The notes: generated from the sequence alone by a model not told the origin. A stretch of 64,000 nt of DNA from an uncultured Polaribacter sp. (GCA_943788045.1 CALSOT010000002.1:862310-926309); one strand, 5' to 3'; positions 45,418-55,980 are shown, counted from the stretch's first letter. A program made the numbers and translations.

Positions 45418-45446
45418 AAGCTGCATGCTTCATGCAGCTTTTTTTT
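45418..45446 (+). terminator. intrinsic terminator of fumC
   Basis: AAGCTGCATG, 3-base loop, CATGCAGCTT, then a T run: a perfect 10-base-pair stem. Confidence 0.92.
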
Positions 45447-45478
45447 AGCCCTAAAAAGTAATCTTAATACAACTCTAA

Positions 45479-45958
45479 ATGAAGATGAACAAACACGAAG
45501 AATTCATGAGTGAAGCTGTAAAAGCAGCTTTAAAAGGAATGAATAATAATGAAGGTGGACCTTTTGGTTGCATTGTTGTAAAAGATGGTAAAATTATTGG
45601 AATTGGAAATAACAAAGTTACATCTACGAATGATCCAACAGCTCACGCAGAAGTTACAGCAATTAGAAATGCTTGTAAAAATATTCAATCTTTTCAATTA
45701 GAAGGATGTATCATTTATACATCTTGTGAGCCTTGTCCCATGTGTTTAGGCGCAATTTATTGGGCAAGACCAGACAAAGTTTATTATGGAAGTAACCAAC
45801 AAGACGCGGCTAATATTGGTTTTGATGATGAATTTATTTATAAAGAAATTCCTTTACCTTACAATAAAAGAAGTATTCCTTTTGAGCAAATAGGAAGAAA
45901 AATAGCACTCGAACCATTTAACAAATGGGAAATAAAGCAAGATAAAACCGAATATTAA
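45479..45958 (+). CDS. guanine deaminase-like nucleobase deaminase
   Basis: 159 residues of the cytidine/deoxycytidylate deaminase fold. Zinc motifs HAEVTAIRNAC (His plus catalytic Glu) and CEPCPMCLGAIYWARPDKV are present. The YYGSNQQDAANIGFDDEFIYKEI segment after the second motif resembles guanine deaminase more than TadA. It probably converts guanine to xanthine; specificity is inferred. It follows a terminator and precedes hutI by 116 bases. Confidence 0.85.
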   Translation: MKMNKHEEFMSEAVKAALKGMNNNEGGPFGCIVVKDGKIIGIGNNKVTSTNDPTAHAEVTAIRNACKNIQSFQLEGCIIYTSCEPCPMCLGAIYWARPDKVYYGSNQQDAANIGFDDEFIYKEIPLPYNKRSIPFEQIGRKIALEPFNKWEIKQDKTEY

Positions 45959-46074
45959 ATTCGTAATATTTTCTATAATTTAAAGTCTTAATTCGGTAAA
46001 CGAGATACATATTATTCTTTGATATTCTTTAAATAATACTTACAATATCTTTTAATCAAATTTAATTATTCTTC

Positions 46075-47310
46075 ATGACTCATTTATTTATCAATATCAA
46101 AGAATTAATTCAAGTAAGAGAGGCTTCAGTTAAAAAAGTTTCAGGTAAAGAAATGAATATTTTACCTACTATTAAAAATGCTTTTTTAATAATTAAAAAC
46201 GGACTTATTTTTGATTTTGGAAAGATGTCTAACTTAGAAGAATATAGTTTTGACAAAAAAACAGATTGTACAGGTAAAATGATACTACCAGCTTGGTGTG
46301 ATTCTCATACACACATTGTTTATGCAGGAAATAGAGAGCAAGAATTTGTAGATAGAATAAATGGTTTATCTTATGAAGAAATTGCAAATAATGGTGGAGG
46401 AATCTTAAATTCCACTGAAAAAATAAAAGCAACTTCAGAAGAGAATTTATACAATGAATCTGCAAAAAGGTTAGAAGAAGTAATTGCTCTAGGAACAGGT
46501 GCTATTGAAATAAAATCTGGTTATGGACTTACTGTTTCATCTGAATTAAAAATGTTGCGGGTTATAAAAAAATTAAAAGAAAACTATGATATTCCTATCA
46601 AAGCAACATTTTTAGGAGCGCATGCAATTCCAACAGAGTTTAAAAATAATAAACAAGAATATCTAAATTTAATTATTGATGAAATGTTACCTGAAATTGC
46701 TAAAGAAAATTTAGCAGATTTTATAGATATCTTTTGTGAAGTAGGTTATTTTACGGTGGATGATACTGATAAAATATTAACCGCAGGAAAAAAATATGGG
46801 TTAACTCCAAAAACACATGTTAATCAATTTAACTCAATAGGTGGAATTGATATTTCTATAAAACATAAGGCCTTAACTGTCGATCATTTAGAGGTATTAT
46901 CTGATTATGACTTAGAAGCATTAAAGGTTTCTGAGACAATGCCAGTGGCACTGCCCTCCTGCTCTTATTTCTTAAGCATCCCTTATGCTCCTGTAAGAAA
47001 ATTAATAGATAATGGTTTAGCCATTGCTTTAGCTTCAGATTATAATCCCGGCTCTAGTCCTTCAGGAAACATGAACTTTGTTGTTGCAACGGCTTGTATT
47101 AAAATGAAAATGACTCCGAATGAAGCAATAAACGCAGCAACAATTAATGGAGCTCATGCAATGAATTTAAATGAAGAAATGGGTAGCATAACAAAAGGGA
47201 AATTAGCAAACTTTTTTATTACAAAAGAAATACCAAGCTATAATGTTATTCCTTATAATTTCGGAAATAATCAAATACAATCAGTTTACATAAAAGGAAA
47301 AAAAGTATAG
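46075..47310 (+). CDS. hutI: imidazolonepropionase HutI
   Basis: Third step of histidine breakdown, opening the imidazolone ring. 411 residues of the amidohydrolase superfamily: metal motif WCDSHTHIVYAGNRE, IEIKSGYGL, the FLGAHAIPTEF His, and ALASDYNPGSSPSGNM with the metal Asp. No other hut genes are beside it in this window. It is convergent with the capsule gene wzc, 23 bases apart. Confidence 0.94.
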   Translation: MTHLFINIKELIQVREASVKKVSGKEMNILPTIKNAFLIIKNGLIFDFGKMSNLEEYSFDKKTDCTGKMILPAWCDSHTHIVYAGNREQEFVDRINGLSYEEIANNGGGILNSTEKIKATSEENLYNESAKRLEEVIALGTGAIEIKSGYGLTVSSELKMLRVIKKLKENYDIPIKATFLGAHAIPTEFKNNKQEYLNLIIDEMLPEIAKENLADFIDIFCEVGYFTVDDTDKILTAGKKYGLTPKTHVNQFNSIGGIDISIKHKALTVDHLEVLSDYDLEALKVSETMPVALPSCSYFLSIPYAPVRKLIDNGLAIALASDYNPGSSPSGNMNFVVATACIKMKMTPNEAINAATINGAHAMNLNEEMGSITKGKLANFFITKEIPSYNVIPYNFGNNQIQSVYIKGKKV

Positions 47311-47333
47311 AGTGAACTATACCTATTTAAACT

Positions 47334-49784
47334 TTATTTTATTTTTAACAAGCTTAATATTTTTGAAAAAATACCTTTAGGTACTTCATTTTCATGATAT
47401 CCGTAACCATAGCCGTAGCCGTAACCATAGCCGTAACCGTAGCCATATTTATTTTTAACAGAAAAGTCATTTAATACATAACTGATATTTGTAACCTCTT
47501 TTTTCTTGTATTTATCATCTATCATTTTCATCATTCCTTTTTCAGTGTAATCCTGACGAATTACATAAATGACCGCATCACCATACTTAAACAATTCTAA
47601 TGCGTCAGAAACTAAACCAACTGGTGGCGTGTCAATTATAACATAATCGTATCTTTCTTGAAGACTTTTAATCATATTATCCGCAGTTTCACTTAACAGA
47701 AGTTCTGAAGGGTTAGGTGGAATAGGCCCTGATAAAATAAGATCTAAATTTGGAATTTTAGTTGAAACTATAATCTCATCTAATGTTTTTTGATTAATTA
47801 GATGATTTACAACACCAATATCATTGGTTAAATCAAAATCATTATAAATTTTAGGTTTTCTTAAATCTAAACCTATTAAAACAGTTTTCTTTCCACTCAA
47901 AGCAAAAACAGTTGCCATATTTATAGAAATCATTGTTTTTCCTTCTCCACTAATGGAAGATGTCAAAATTAAAGTTTTTGATTTCTCTTTTTCAACAGCA
48001 TTTTTAAACAAAAACTGAATATTAGACCTTAAGGCCCGAAAAGATTCTGACACTGAAGATTTTGGTTGCTCAAAAACAGCCAAATTATTTTTTCCGCTAT
48101 TCTTTCCAACAACACCCAAAACAGGAATTGAGTAATTATTTTGAATTTCCTCAACTGTGTGTATTTTAGTATCCAAAACTTCTCTAATTATTATGTAAAA
48201 TAATGGAATTATAATCCCCATCATTAACCCTACTAAATAATTAAATTGAGTCTTAGGATAATTGGGTCCTTCACCTAAATCTTTCGCTTCATCAATAATT
48301 TTAACATCAGACACATTGGCCGCAATTGCGGTTCCAGCTTCGTAACTTTTTTGTTTTAAATAATTATAGTTAGCTTCTGAAATTTCGAAATTTCTTTGAT
48401 ACTTTAATAAACCCTGTTCTCTGGAAGGTATCTTTTTTAATTTAGAATTGGTAACTGATAATCTTTTTTTAATCTTACTAATTTTATCATTATTTATAGT
48501 TCTTAAATTTATTATATTCTCTAATAAATTATTTTTGGCTATTGAAATCTCATTGTTAAGTTTTTTTAATCCAGGATAGTTTTCCGTAACATTCTTTTTT
48601 AAAGTTTCTCTTAAAGTTGACTTTTGAATGAGTATAGTTATTTCTTCAGCTATTTTAACGTCTTGTATGTCTATTAAAGCAGGAACAGGTATACCTTCGG
48701 AATATTTGTTATGTGTGAGAACGTAACTTTTTAAGTTCTTTAAATAATCATTAAATTCTAGTAATGCTTTTTTCTCTTTTTCAAGTCCAATAATTTCATC
48801 AAACACTTGAGAACCTTCAGAAGATAAATCGTAAATATTATTAACCTCTTTATAAATACCTAATTCTTTTTCTATTTTACTTAAACTATCTTGCTCTCTC
48901 GCAAATAATTCATCAATATACGTCTTAGTTTTTCGGGCATATAATATTTTTTGGTCTTGTTTTTCTGCCTCTAAAACCTTTACTGTTTCGTTTAAATAAG
49001 TGACTATTCTTCTTTTATTTGGTCCACTCATCGATAAATCTAGAAGAGATGCTGCAGCAGTAATAGTTCTCACACTAACTCCTCTATAACTAGCAACGGT
49101 TCCATCGAAACTTGCAAATCTTATAAAATATGTTTCTCCAACCTTAAACTTGCCCTTTTTCTTTAAAGAAAAGTTTAAAAAAGGAGTATTTATTGATTCA
49201 TCTATCTTAAACTCTTCAGAAAAACTAGTTTTTTCTGAAACAAATTCAGAAACAATATTACTATCATAAGTAACTAATTTATCAGCACCTAGTTCTTTAA
49301 AATCGAAAGATATTTTATAAGTATCATCTCCTGTTAATTCAACTTTTAAAAGCTTATTGTATAGTTGTGGTTTATCTGTATGCAGATTTACAGTAAATGG
49401 AGTATAGCCATACATATCCTCCATTCTGTAACTTCCTTCTTTTAAATAATTAATGAAAAAATTTAATTTTCTTACTACTTTTTCATTATGAGATCGTGAA
49501 CCAATTATAACTTTTATTGTTTCTATTTCATCACTTGCCCCTCCCCAATTAAATGCAATATTAGTTCCAGTAGAAAACAAAGGGTTATTTTCTTCTTTCA
49601 CAGAAATGGTAGTACTTAAATTATATTTTTTTTGCTGATAATCATTCATAAAATTAGCGACAGCGCAAGAAATAATAATTGTCACTAAAAAAAGTTTCCA
49701 ATAAGAAATAATTTTAAAAAAATAACTTTTAATATCTATGTTATTTTGAATTGTAGGCGTTGTGAAATTTATTTTATTTTCCAT
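47334..49784 (-). CDS. Wzc-like polysaccharide co-polymerase and tyrosine autokinase
   Basis: An 816-residue inner-membrane protein that controls chain length and export of capsule or exopolysaccharide. N-terminal Wzz region with a membrane span (FLVTIISCAVANF), a long periplasmic part with coiled coil (about 270-480), a second span (GLMMGIIIPLFYIIIR) and a cytoplasmic BY-kinase: Walker A SSISGEGKTMISINMA, A' GLDLRKPK, B YVIIDTPPVGLVSDA. The tail has nine Tyr-Gly pairs in a row, giving the tyrosine cluster for autophosphorylation. It is downstream of wza with 5 bases between. Confidence 0.93.
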   Translation of the reverse strand: MENKINFTTPTIQNNIDIKSYFFKIISYWKLFLVTIIISCAVANFMNDYQQKKYNLSTTISVKEENNPLFSTGTNIAFNWGGASDEIETIKVIIGSRSHNEKVVRKLNFFINYLKEGSYRMEDMYGYTPFTVNLHTDKPQLYNKLLKVELTGDDTYKISFDFKELGADKLVTYDSNIVSEFVSEKTSFSEEFKIDESINTPFLNFSLKKKGKFKVGETYFIRFASFDGTVASYRGVSVRTITAAASLLDLSMSGPNKRRIVTYLNETVKVLEAEKQDQKILYARKTKTYIDELFAREQDSLSKIEKELGIYKEVNNIYDLSSEGSQVFDEIIGLEKEKKALLEFNDYLKNLKSYVLTHNKYSEGIPVPALIDIQDVKIAEEITILIQKSTLRETLKKNVTENYPGLKKLNNEISIAKNNLLENIINLRTINNDKISKIKKRLSVTNSKLKKIPSREQGLLKYQRNFEISEANYNYLKQKSYEAGTAIAANVSDVKIIDEAKDLGEGPNYPKTQFNYLVGLMMGIIIPLFYIIIREVLDTKIHTVEEIQNNYSIPVLGVVGKNSGKNNLAVFEQPKSSVSESFRALRSNIQFLFKNAVEKEKSKTLILTSSISGEGKTMISINMATVFALSGKKTVLIGLDLRKPKIYNDFDLTNDIGVVNHLINQKTLDEIIVSTKIPNLDLILSGPIPPNPSELLLSETADNMIKSLQERYDYVIIDTPPVGLVSDALELFKYGDAVIYVIRQDYTEKGMMKMIDDKYKKKEVTNISYVLNDFSVKNKYGYGYGYGYGYGYGYGYHENEVPKGIFSKILSLLKIK
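47396..47448 (-). repeat. hexanucleotide tandem repeat encoding (Gly-Tyr)n in Wzc
   Basis: About nine imperfect 6-base units, each Gly-Tyr, at the kinase C-terminus. Third-position changes (tac/tat, ggc/ggt) break up exact identity. Confidence 0.85.
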
Positions 49785-49789
49785 AACTG

Positions 49790-50572
49790 CTATAAATTTT
49801 TAGCCAAAATAACTGTAGAATACAACAATGTAATTACTGAAATAACGGTCGTAAATGTTTGAAGTCCTGTAGTACCAGTGCCCCAAGTTTTTTGTTTTAA
49901 TGGAATGATATTAATAATATCATTAGGTTTTATATAGAAAACATCCGAATTAAATGCACTTATATCGGTTAGGTCGATAGTATATTTTTGAATTCCAGAA
50001 GTTGAATTTCTTATAATTTCTACTCTTTTTCGATCACCGACTATTGTAATGTTACCTGAGTTTGAAATTGCATCTATAATGGAAACTTTGTTTTGAAATA
50101 TAACCTTAGGTCCTGGATTATTTATTTCTCCGATAATCGTGTATTTAATTCCTGCTAACTTGACAGATACGAAAATATCATCCTTATTCTTGAAATATTT
50201 ATTTAATTCATTTTCAATTTTTTTTCTAACCTCTTCAGTTGTATAACCTAAAACATTTATTTCGCCTAAAGTTGGCATTCTTATATTACCATAACTATCA
50301 ATACTATAACCTGAAAAGTAACTAGATTCAGGGCCAATATTTTGATTAGAATTTCCTCCAGATTGTTTTACAAATATGGCAACCATTTTTTGATCACTTG
50401 ACTTGATATCTATATTTAAAACGTCATCTACTTGTAATTTATATGGAATATTATTTATTCTTTTTATTCCCTTTTCTTGAATTGGTTCACCTTGTAAATA
50501 AATTAAATTTTTACTCGGAACACAAGACAAAAGAAAAGATATCGATAAGAAAAGTAAAAAGTATTTTTTCAT
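49790..50572 (-). CDS. Wza-like polysaccharide export lipoprotein
   Basis: A 260-residue outer-membrane export protein. Lipoprotein signal with lipobox SFLLSC, then NLIYLQGEP, a polysaccharide export domain (NIPYKLQVDDVLNIDIKSSD, RMPTLGEINVLGYT) and an SLBB domain (YTIIGEINNPGPKVI), with a C-terminal hydrophobic stretch (TTVISVITLLYSTVIL) for the membrane. It pairs with the Wzc homologue downstream. A promoter element TATTTTTG (50595-50602) lies 23 bases upstream. Confidence 0.92.
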   Translation of the reverse strand: MKKYFLLFLSISFLLSCVPSKNLIYLQGEPIQEKGIKRINNIPYKLQVDDVLNIDIKSSDQKMVAIFVKQSGGNSNQNIGPESSYFSGYSIDSYGNIRMPTLGEINVLGYTTEEVRKKIENELNKYFKNKDDIFVSVKLAGIKYTIIGEINNPGPKVIFQNKVSIIDAISNSGNITIVGDRKRVEIIRNSTSGIQKYTIDLTDISAFNSDVFYIKPNDIINIIPLKQKTWGTGTTGLQTFTTVISVITLLYSTVILAKNL

Positions 50573-50594
50573 TATTAGCTAACTCATTAGTGAA

Positions 50595-50602
50595 CAAAAA
50601 TA
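50595..50602 (-). promoter_or_regulatory. -7 element of the wza-wzc operon
   Basis: TATTTTTG on the minus strand, 22 bases upstream of the ATG at 50572. Confidence 0.55.
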
Positions 50603-50662
50603 TACTTTTTAAAAGTGATTTACTATAATTTTATTTTAATTTGCTTTTTTTTATATAAAATA

Positions 50663-51439
50663 ATGGCGCATTCAATAATAGAATATTTAAAATTCATCAT
50701 AAAATCATCAAATCAACACGGAGTTCACTCTCCTTTTGTTTACAATCTGGTAACAAAGTGTTTTTATCAAAAAACAGATGATCAATCATTCAAATCATTT
50801 TCGCAAATTAAGGAACAAGTAATAAATAACAAAACATTTATAAAAGTTACAGATTTTGGTGCGGGCTCTAAAGTTTTTAAATCAAAGAATCGAGAAGTTG
50901 CCAAAATTGCAACAGTTGCAGGAATTTCAAATAAAAAGGCAAAACTATTGATCCGATTAATAAAATATTTTAAGCCTGAAAATATTTTAGAAATTGGAAC
51001 TTCTTTAGGATTGGGAACAGCTGCAATTAAAATTGGTAATCGAGACTCTGAAATTACAACGTTAGAAGGTTGCCCTGAAACAAGTAAAATTGCACAAGAA
51101 TTATTTAAAAAAAATAATTTGAAAAAAATAAATATTATTCTGGGTAATTTTAAAGAGACACTGCCAAAGGTTGTAAAGGAACAAAAATTTAATCTTATCT
51201 ATTTTGATGGCAATCATAATAAAAAAGCAACTTTAAATTATTTTAATACTTGTACGCAAACTATTACTAATAACTCCGTTTGGATTTTTGATGACATTTA
51301 TTGGAATAAAGAAATGAAAAGTGCTTGGTCAGAAATAAAAAAACACCCAAAAGTTAAAGTTACTGTAAATGTTTTTCATTGGGGAATTGTTTTTTTCCGA
51401 AAAGAGCAAGAAAAAGAACATTTTAAAATAAGGCTATAA
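50663..51439 (+). CDS. class I SAM-dependent methyltransferase
   Basis: 258 residues with the SAM-binding segment ILEIGTSLGLGTAAIKIG and the following acidic loop (TTLEGCPETSKIA), and a LIYFDGNHNKKATLNYF segment typical of O-methyltransferase-like proteins. The substrate is unknown. The start is the ATG at 50663 (MAHSIIEYLKF); an upstream GTG would add a hydrophobic run without family support. It is divergent from the capsule export genes. Confidence 0.83.
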   Translation: MAHSIIEYLKFIIKSSNQHGVHSPFVYNLVTKCFYQKTDDQSFKSFSQIKEQVINNKTFIKVTDFGAGSKVFKSKNREVAKIATVAGISNKKAKLLIRLIKYFKPENILEIGTSLGLGTAAIKIGNRDSEITTLEGCPETSKIAQELFKKNNLKKINIILGNFKETLPKVVKEQKFNLIYFDGNHNKKATLNYFNTCTQTITNNSVWIFDDIYWNKEMKSAWSEIKKHPKVKVTVNVFHWGIVFFRKEQEKEHFKIRL

Positions 51440-51501
51440 AAAGTGTAATTGTTTAATTTTTAAATGATTTAAAAATTAAACACCATAAACTCTAATCTTC
51501 G

Positions 51502-51509
51502 TAACTTTG
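51502..51509 (+). promoter_or_regulatory. -7 element of the cobalamin adenosyltransferase promoter
   Basis: TAACTTTG fits TAnnTTTG. It lies 26 bases before the ATG at 51536; a TTG start at 51515 would fall at or before the transcript start. Confidence 0.6.
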
Positions 51510-51535
51510 TTGTTTTGAAATTAGAAATCTATTCT

Positions 51536-52108
51536 ATGAAAATATACACAAAAACTGGGGATACTGGGACAACCGCACTTTATGGAGGCACTAGAGTAAT
51601 GAAATACAATTTACGTATTGAAAGCTACGGAACTATTGATGAACTGAATTCTTACCTTGGATTAATAAAAGATCAGAAAATAGATATTTCAATTAAAAAA
51701 TCTTTACTTATTATTCAAAATGAATTATTTACTTTAGGATCAATGTTAGCAACTCCGGCTGAAAAAGAAACATTAAAAAATGGAAAAGAAAGACTAAACA
51801 TAATTAAAATTGATGAAAGTTCTATTCAGAATTTAGAAAATGAAATAGACAAAATGGACGAGGAACTTCCACAAATGACTCATTTTATTTTACCTGGAGG
51901 TCACCAAACCGTGTCATTCTGTCACTTAGCAAGGTGTGTTTGTAGACGATCAGAACGATTAGTTGTTGAATTAAATGACCAAGAAGCAATTGATAATAAT
52001 ATTTTAAAATACCTAAACCGCCTTTCTGACTATCTTTTTACGTTGGCACGAAAATTGTCCAAGGATTTAATGGTAAACGAAATTAAATGGATACCAGAAA
52101 AAAAATAA
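51536..52108 (+). CDS. cob(I)alamin adenosyltransferase, PduO type
   Basis: Adds the adenosyl group of ATP to reduced cobalamin to make adenosylcobalamin. 190 residues with the N-terminal signature MKIYTKTGDTGTTALYGG and CRRSERLVVELN. The start is decided by this signature and by the promoter at 51502. It supplies the cofactor needed by B12 enzymes and by the CarH-like regulator in the window. Cobalamin synthesis genes are not present here. Confidence 0.94.
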   Translation: MKIYTKTGDTGTTALYGGTRVMKYNLRIESYGTIDELNSYLGLIKDQKIDISIKKSLLIIQNELFTLGSMLATPAEKETLKNGKERLNIIKIDESSIQNLENEIDKMDEELPQMTHFILPGGHQTVSFCHLARCVCRRSERLVVELNDQEAIDNNILKYLNRLSDYLFTLARKLSKDLMVNEIKWIPEKK

Positions 52109-52226
52109 AAAGTTCTTTTTTTATCGATTTAAAGATTTTTTTAATTTTAATTAATTCCTAAATCATTGATTTTAAACAAAAAGTAAAATCTAGTAATTAC
52201 TTAAAAATAAATTTCTTAAAAAAGAC

Positions 52227-52256
52227 TTGCATAATTCAGTAAAAAAATTATTTTTG
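52227..52256 (+). promoter_or_regulatory. full promoter for the DUF2795 gene
   Basis: TTG (52227-52229), 19-base spacer, TATTTTTG (52249-52256): the clearest complete Bacteroidota promoter in the window, 21 bases before the ATG. Confidence 0.75.
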
Positions 52257-52277
52257 CACAAAATTAAACAATAAAAA

Positions 52278-52499
52278 ATGTATTGGACATTAGAATTGGC
52301 ATCGTATTTAGCAGATGCACCCTGGCCAGCAAGTAAAGACGAGTTAATAGATTACGCTATTAGAACAGGATCTCCTCTAGAAGTAGTAGAGAACTTACAA
52401 GACATAGAAGATGAAGGCGATTCATATGACTCAATTGTAGAGATTTGGCCTGATTATCCGACCGAAGATGATTATCTTTGGAATGAGGATGAATACTAG
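52278..52499 (+). CDS. DUF2795-like small acidic protein
   Basis: A 73-residue acidic protein: MYWTLELASYLADAPWPASK, DELIDYAIRTGSPLEVVENLQ, then an acidic tail with YPTEDDYLWNEDEY. It matches the small domain proteins called DUF2795. No known function. It has an unusually complete promoter and its own terminator, so it is expected to be well expressed by itself just upstream of secA. Confidence 0.85.
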   Translation: MYWTLELASYLADAPWPASKDELIDYAIRTGSPLEVVENLQDIEDEGDSYDSIVEIWPDYPTEDDYLWNEDEY

Positions 52500-52508
52500 G
52501 TAAAATAT

Positions 52509-52535
52509 AAAGTCTCTAAAGAGGCTTTTTTTTTG
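52509..52535 (+). terminator. intrinsic terminator of the DUF2795 gene
   Basis: AGTCTC, TAAA loop, GAGGCT with one G-T pair, then a long T run. Confidence 0.8.
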
Positions 52536-52595
52536 TTTTTTTTTTAATCGATAAGATGTTTTATTTAAGTTGATAAAACTTAAATTTCTATTAAG

Positions 52596-52617
52596 GTAAC
52601 ATAGTTACATAAGTAAC
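52596..52617. repeat. small inverted repeats upstream of secA
   Basis: GTAAC-N3-GTTAC-N4-GTAAC: the middle GTTAC can pair with either flanking GTAAC, giving two alternative small hairpins 22 bases before the secA start. Confidence 0.35.
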
Positions 52618-52638
52618 TACAAAACAAACACATATATA

Positions 52639-55600
52639 ATGAGTATTTTAAATTCAGTAATAAAGCTTTTTGTAGGCGATAAACAACAGAAAGATTTAAA
52701 AGGACTGCAACCTGTTGTAGAAGATGTAAGAAAATTTGAACTTGAGTTCTCAAAGCTTTCTCACGACGAATTACGTGCAAAAACAATAGAATTTAAAGAA
52801 AAGATAAAAGAAGCTACAAAAGAATTCAATGATAAAATTACAACGCTAGAGGAAGAAGCTAAAACAGCAGAGATAGATCGTCAGGAAGACATTTATACAG
52901 AAATAGATTCTTTAAAAGATCAAGCTTATACTATCTCTGAAGCTACTTTACTTCTAATTATGCCAGAAGCTTTTGCAGTCGTAAAAGAAACTGCGAAACG
53001 TTTTGTAGAAAACACCACAATTGAAGTAACGGCCTCTCCCTTTGATAGAGAATTATCAGCAGAAAGAGAAAATATTACATTAGAAGGAGACAAAGCACTT
53101 TGGGCAAATTCTTGGGATGCGGCAGGAAAACCTGTTACTTGGGATATGATTCATTACGATGTTCAATTAATTGGTGGCTCTGTTTTACATCAGGGTAAAG
53201 TTGCAGAAATGATGACTGGTGAAGGAAAAACTTTAGTTTCTACCTTACCTGTTTATTTAAATGCTTTAACAGGAAATGGTGTTCATTTAGTAACTGTAAA
53301 TGATTATTTGGCAAAGCGTGACAAAGCATGGATGGCACCAATTTTTGAGTTTCACGGTTTTACTACAGATTGTATTGATTATCATCAACCAAATTCTGAT
53401 GCCCGAAGAAAAGCATACAATGCCGACATTACCTATGGAACAAATAACGAGTTTGGTTTCGATTATTTGCGAGACAATATGGCCAGTTCCAAAGATGATT
53501 TAGTACAAAGAACTCCTAATTATGCTATAATTGATGAAGTTGATTCTGTTTTAATTGATGATGCTAGAACTCCTTTAATTATTTCTGGAGCAGTACCCCA
53601 AGGAGACCGACATGAATTTACAGAATTAAAGCCTTTAGTGTCAGAATTAGTTACTTTACAAAAACAACATTTAGTTAGTGTTTTTGCAGAAGCAAAAAAG
53701 TTAATTGCAGATGGAAACGATAAAGATGGTGGATTTTTACTTCTAAGAGTATATAGAGGTTTACCTAAAAACAAGGCTTTAATAAAATATTTATCCCAAG
53801 ACGGAATTAAACAAATCTTGCAAAAAACTGAAAACTATTATATGCAAGACAACAACAAATTAATGCCAGAAGTCGATGAGGACTTATGGTTTGTTGTTGA
53901 AGAAAAAAATAATCAAATTGATTTAACTGATAAAGGAATTGCTGATTTATCTAAGAAAACGGATAACAGTAACTTCTTCATTTTACCAGATATTGGGGTT
54001 AAAATAGGTGAAATTGATGCATCAGATATTTCTACAGAAGAAAAGACCTCTCAAAAAGAAGAGTTATACAAAGACTTTAGTATTAAAAGTGAACGTATTC
54101 ATACAATGAATCAACTTTTGAAAGCATACACTGTTTTCGAAAAAGATGTTGAATATGTTGTCATGGAAAATAAAGTAATGATTGTAGACGAACAGACCGG
54201 ACGTATTATGGATGGTCGTCGTTATTCAGATGGTTTACACCAAGCAATTGAAGCTAAAGAAAATGTAAAAATTGAAGACGCTACTCAAACTTTTGCTACG
54301 GTAACATTGCAGAATTACTTCAGAATGTACAGAAAACTTTCTGGTATGACAGGTACTGCAATTACTGAAGCCGGTGAACTATGGGAAATATACAAATTAG
54401 ATGTTGTTGAAATCCCAACAAATAAACCAATTCAAAGAGATGACAAAGAAGATTTAATCTACAAAACTGCTCGCGAAAAATACAATGCTGTTATTGAAGA
54501 TGTCGTAAAACTAGTTGAACAAAACAGACCTGTTTTAGTCGGTACAACTTCAGTAGAGATATCAGAATTACTAGGTAGAATGTTGCAAATGCGTAAGATT
54601 CCTCACAATATATTAAATGCAAAATTACACAAACGTGAGGCTGATGTGGTTGCACAAGCAGGTAAACCTGGTATTGTAACTATTGCAACAAATATGGCCG
54701 GGCGTGGAACAGATATTAAACTATCTGATGAAGTAAAAGAATCTGGAGGTTTAGCAATTATTGGTACAGAAAGACACGATTCTCGAAGAGTGGATAGACA
54801 ATTAAGAGGACGTGCAGGAAGACAAGGAGATGTTGGTTCTTCTCAATTTTATGTGGCTTTAGACGATAATTTAATGCGTTTATTTGGTTCTGACAGGATT
54901 GCTAAAATGATGGATAGAATGGGATTAAAAGAAGGTGAAGTAATTCAACATTCTATGATTACCAAATCTATTGAAAGAGCACAAAAGAAAGTTGAAGAAA
55001 ATAACTTTGGTATTCGTAAACGTTTATTAGAGTACGATGATATTATGAACTCGCAACGTGAGTTTGTATACCAAAGAAGAAGACATGCATTAGATGGTAA
55101 ACGTTTGCAAGTTGATATTGCAAATATGATTTATGATACGTGTGAATCTATAATAAATAGTAACAAACCTGCAAAAGATTTTCAAAATTTTGAACTCGAA
55201 TTGATTCGTTTTTCATCAATGGCTTCTCCTATTTCTGAAGAAGAGTTTCATAAATTATCTGAAAAAGAAATCGCTGATAAATTATACGATATAGTTGCAG
55301 AACATTACAAAAACAAAATTGAAAGAAATGCAGTGCTGGCATTTCCAGTAATTAAAAACGTTTTTGAAAATGAAGGAGATAAATATGAGAGAATTGTAGT
55401 TCCTTTTACAGATGGAACGAAATCCTTGCAAGTTGTAACGAACTTAAAAGATGCATATGAAAGCGAAGGGAAAAGTCTAATTACAGATTTCGAAAAGAAC
55501 ATCACTTTAGCCATTATTGATGAAAATTGGAAAGATCATTTACGTAAAATGGATGATTTAAAACAATCTGTACAAAATGCATCCTATGAGCAAAAAGACC

Positions 55601-55980
55601 CATTATTAATTTATAAGTTTGAAGCTTTTGAATTATTTAAACTTACAGTTGATAATATAAATAAAGAGGTATTGTCTTTCTTATTTAAAGGAGAATTACC
55701 TGAGCAAAATGCAAATCAAATTTCCGAAGCACGCCAACAAAAAAGAGAACGCTTAAATACCAGTAAAGCAGATGTACAAAACTCTACTGAACAAGCCATT
55801 CAAAATTCTCGTCAACAATCTACAGAGCCTGTTGAAACTATTGTAAGAGAGCAGCCAAAAATTGGTAGAAACGAGCGTGTTACGATTAAAAACGTAATGA
55901 GTGGTGAAGAAAAAGAAGTTAAATTTAAACAAGCTATTCCTTTAATAGATAAAGGTGAATTTGTTTTAGTCAATAAATAA
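52639..55980 (+). CDS. secA: preprotein translocase ATPase SecA
   Basis: Drives proteins through SecYEG. 1113 residues, longer than the about 900 of E. coli but usual for Bacteroidota owing to insertions, here in the region after [16 protein letters not shown] (about 320-500). Walker [22 protein letters not shown] box [13 protein letters not shown], and [12 protein letters not shown] and [12 protein letters not shown] of the second motor domain. The C-terminus ends [19 protein letters not shown] and has no Cys-rich SecB-binding zinc tail. No clear TAnnTTTG element is seen between the DUF2795 terminator and the start. Confidence 0.97.
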   Translation: MSILNSVIKLFVGDKQQKDLKGLQPVVEDVRKFELEFSKLSHDELRAKTIEFKEKIKEATKEFNDKITTLEEEAKTAEIDRQEDIYTEIDSLKDQAYTISEATLLLIMPEAFAVVKETAKRFVENTTIEVTASPFDRELSAERENITLEGDKALWANSWDAAGKPVTWDMIHYDVQLIGGSVLHQGKVAEMMTGEGKTLVSTLPVYLNALTGNGVHLVTVNDYLAKRDKAWMAPIFEFHGFTTDCIDYHQPNSDARRKAYNADITYGTNNEFGFDYLRDNMASSKDDLVQRTPNYAIIDEVDSVLIDDARTPLIISGAVPQGDRHEFTELKPLVSELVTLQKQHLVSVFAEAKKLIADGNDKDGGFLLLRVYRGLPKNKALIKYLSQDGIKQILQKTENYYMQDNNKLMPEVDEDLWFVVEEKNNQIDLTDKGIADLSKKTDNSNFFILPDIGVKIGEIDASDISTEEKTSQKEELYKDFSIKSERIHTMNQLLKAYTVFEKDVEYVVMENKVMIVDEQTGRIMDGRRYSDGLHQAIEAKENVKIEDATQTFATVTLQNYFRMYRKLSGMTGTAITEAGELWEIYKLDVVEIPTNKPIQRDDKEDLIYKTAREKYNAVIEDVVKLVEQNRPVLVGTTSVEISELLGRMLQMRKIPHNILNAKLHKREADVVAQAGKPGIVTIATNMAGRGTDIKLSDEVKESGGLAIIGTERHDSRRVDRQLRGRAGRQGDVGSSQFYVALDDNLMRLFGSDRIAKMMDRMGLKEGEVIQHSMITKSIERAQKKVEENNFGIRKRLLEYDDIMNSQREFVYQRRRHALDGKRLQVDIANMIYDTCESIINSNKPAKDFQNFELELIRFSSMASPISEEEFHKLSEKEIADKLYDIVAEHYKNKIERNAVLAFPVIKNVFENEGDKYERIVVPFTDGTKSLQVVTNLKDAYESEGKSLITDFEKNITLAIIDENWKDHLRKMDDLKQSVQNASYEQKDPLLIYKFEAFELFKLTVDNINKEVLSFLFKGELPEQNANQISEARQQKRERLNTSKADVQNSTEQAIQNSRQQSTEPVETIVREQPKIGRNERVTIKNVMSGEEKEVKFKQAIPLIDKGEFVLVNK

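Noticed and set aside
47334-51439. A larger capsule gene cluster
   Set aside because: Only wza and wzc homologues are present; the methyltransferase and hutI beside them do not show a link to polysaccharide synthesis.
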